This document shows, one piece after another, positions 62,747 through 64,000 of a DNA stretch of 64,000 bases (position 1 is its first letter; each line of letters begins with the position of its first letter). The position numbers and the translations under genes are program-made. The notes under the pieces are model-generated. The model did no database searches. It was not told the DNA's origin and saw nothing but the letters and a program-made list of their open reading frames with translations. This DNA comes from Bacteroidota bacterium. GTDB taxonomy: Bacteria; Bacteroidota; Bacteroidia; Chitinophagales; Chitinophagaceae. The stretch covers positions 23,392 through 87,391 of the forward strand of contig JABDFS010000001.1 of NCBI GenBank assembly GCA_013286425.1, read 5' to 3'.

Positions 62747-63976
62747 ATGGCGTCAGAAGAATTAATACCGCATTTATTCAGAACAGAGTTTACAAAGATC
62801 ACTGCAGTGTTGTGCAAGCTTTTTGGTATTGAACATATAGAAGCTGCTGAAGATATTGCCAGTGAAACTTTTTTATCTGCGTTGGAAACATGGAGTTATA
62901 AAGGTGTACCGCCAAACCCTGTTGCGTGGTTATATACTGTAGCAAAAAACAAGGCAAAGAATTTAATGGCGCGTAATCAAACCTTTAATAAAAAAATTGA
63001 ACCACAGTTAAAGCGTTCATTGGCAAATAGTGAAGAGATAGAAATAGATCTTTCAGAAAAAAATATTACCGACAGCCAATTGCAAATGTTGTTTGCTATT
63101 TGTCATCCTTCAATCCCGGCGGAAGCACAGATAGGTTTGGCTTTGCGCATTCTTTGCGGTTTTGGAATTGAAGAAATTGCCAACGCATTTCTCACCAATA
63201 AAGAAACCATCAATAAAAGATTATACCGCGCAAAAGAAAAATTACACCAGGAGAATGTGCAGATAGAATTTCCATCTGAAAACGAGATCAGCAAAAGACT
63301 GGAAACGGTATTAACTACTTTGTACCTGTTATTTAATGAAGGTTATTATTCAGAAAGTGAAGACGCTGTTTTACGCGAAGATTTTTGTGTTGAGGCAATG
63401 CGCTTATGTTATCTGTTAATTGAAAATACGGCAACAAATCAACCCAATGTAAACGCATTGCTTTCTTTAATGTGTTTTCATGCATCAAGATTTGAAGCGA
63501 GAAAAGATACGAATGGCGAACCTGTTTTGTATGAAGAACAGGATGAAAATTTGTGGAACACAGAGCTTATTAATAAAGGCATTTATTTTTTGAACAAAGC
63601 ATCAACCGGTAATGAAGTTTCAAAATACCATATTGAAGCAAGCATTGCTTACTGGCATACAATAAAAGCAGATACAAAAGAAAAGTGGGAGAGTATTCTT
63701 CAATTGTATAACCGTTTATTGATGATAGAATACTCGCCTGTTGTTGCGTTGAACAGAACCTTTGCCTTGTCAAAATCAAAAGGAAAACAAGCTGCTATTA
63801 TTGAAGCGGAAAAACTGCAACTGATCAACAATCATTTTTATTACGCATTGTTAGGTGAATTGTATAAAGGCATTGATGATGCAAAGGCAAAATGCAATTT
63901 TGAAAAAGCATATGCAATAGCTAAAACCCAAACGGATAAACAAACCATTCTTAAAAATATCAATGCGTTGCAATGA
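62747..63976 (+). CDS. ECF42-type RNA polymerase sigma factor with C-terminal TPR-like extension
   Basis: A 409-residue ECF sigma factor, much longer than ordinary ECFs (about 190). Region 2 is seen in DIASETFLSALETWSYKGVPPNPVAWLYTVAKNKAKNLMAR, and region 4 in LRILCGFGIEEIANAFLTNKETINKRLYRAKEKL. The C-terminal extension of about 220 residues (DUF6596-like, YLLFNEGYYSESEDAVLREDFCVEAMRL ... VVALNRTFALSK) carries TPR-like helices. This architecture and the DGPF neighbours define the ECF42 group. No anti-sigma gene is visible, as usual for ECF42. Its targets probably include the DGPF genes. Confidence 0.92.
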   Translation: MASEELIPHLFRTEFTKITAVLCKLFGIEHIEAAEDIASETFLSALETWSYKGVPPNPVAWLYTVAKNKAKNLMARNQTFNKKIEPQLKRSLANSEEIEIDLSEKNITDSQLQMLFAICHPSIPAEAQIGLALRILCGFGIEEIANAFLTNKETINKRLYRAKEKLHQENVQIEFPSENEISKRLETVLTTLYLLFNEGYYSESEDAVLREDFCVEAMRLCYLLIENTATNQPNVNALLSLMCFHASRFEARKDTNGEPVLYEEQDENLWNTELINKGIYFLNKASTGNEVSKYHIEASIAYWHTIKADTKEKWESILQLYNRLLMIEYSPVVALNRTFALSKSKGKQAAIIEAEKLQLINNHFYYALLGELYKGIDDAKAKCNFEKAYAIAKTQTDKQTILKNINALQ

Positions 63977-64000
63977 TAATTATTGATAACCCGGATTTTG

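Overview
The window reads as chromosomal DNA of a low-GC Bacteroidota bacterium, probably a member of Chitinophagaceae/Chitinophagales; the family-level placement is inference. The evidence is four proteins with type IX secretion system (T9SS) C-terminal sorting domains, a PorP/SprF-like protein, a DUF5686 outer-membrane protein, A-rich start regions, promoters of the TTTG/TAnnTTTG type, and many short intergenic repeats. No rRNA, tRNA, CRISPR array, transposase or prophage was seen.

Layout. 1-3.4 kb: a cut-off gene, a small acidic protein and polA. 3.9-12.7 kb: two T9SS type A proteins, a DUF433/DUF5615 toxin-antitoxin pair, the E2 subunit of pyruvate dehydrogenase and a tricorn-like protease. 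13-16 kb: a MarR regulator overlapping an MFS exporter, then a GH5-type secreted glycosidase. 16.4-20.9 kb: a two-gene defence-like module, an MmeI-type fused restriction-modification enzyme followed 20 bp later by a DUF262-HNH-DUF4357-like protein, then a repeat-rich gap and a protein made almost wholly of NQ heptads. 21.9-27.2 kb: a nitrate/sulfonate-type ABC importer (permease, ATPase, binding protein), a class V aminotransferase, an SMP-30-type lactonase and a small conserved protein. 27.2-35.7 kb: PhoH, a DUF5686 protein, a DUF892 ferritin-like stress protein, a tiny YtxH-like protein, a MutS2-like ATPase, a lone receiver domain and a glutaryl-CoA-type dehydrogenase. 35.8-38.8 kb: tatC and tatA enclosing two exported ferritin-like proteins. 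38.9-53 kb: DUF2007 protein, T9SS type B protein, thyA-folA, methyltransferase, MATE pump, queuosine-precursor transporter, CPA1 antiporter, LysM protein, an RsmF-type rRNA methyltransferase and a BioF-like enzyme. 53.4-64 kb: recG, a giant PKD/SBBP T9SS protein with its PorP/SprF partner, trmD, an S4 RNA-binding protein, and an operon of three DGPF/YCII proteins followed by an ECF42-type sigma factor.

Most striking non-coding structure: three copies (about 3.5, 16.2 and 53.2 kb) of a roughly 105-118 bp palindromic element. Each is built from 8-9 TTCGATAT-like units at an exact 11-bp period in two inverted arms with a 13-bp centre. All three lie in divergent intergenic regions, each beside a DNA-metabolism gene (polA, the MmeI-like enzyme, recG). 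A second theme is 7-bp tandem repeats, found between genes and also in frame inside the linkers of the E2 protein, where they encode heptapeptide repeats. The best candidates for something undescribed are the phased palindromic arrays, the MmeI/DUF262-HNH module and the NQ-heptad protein.
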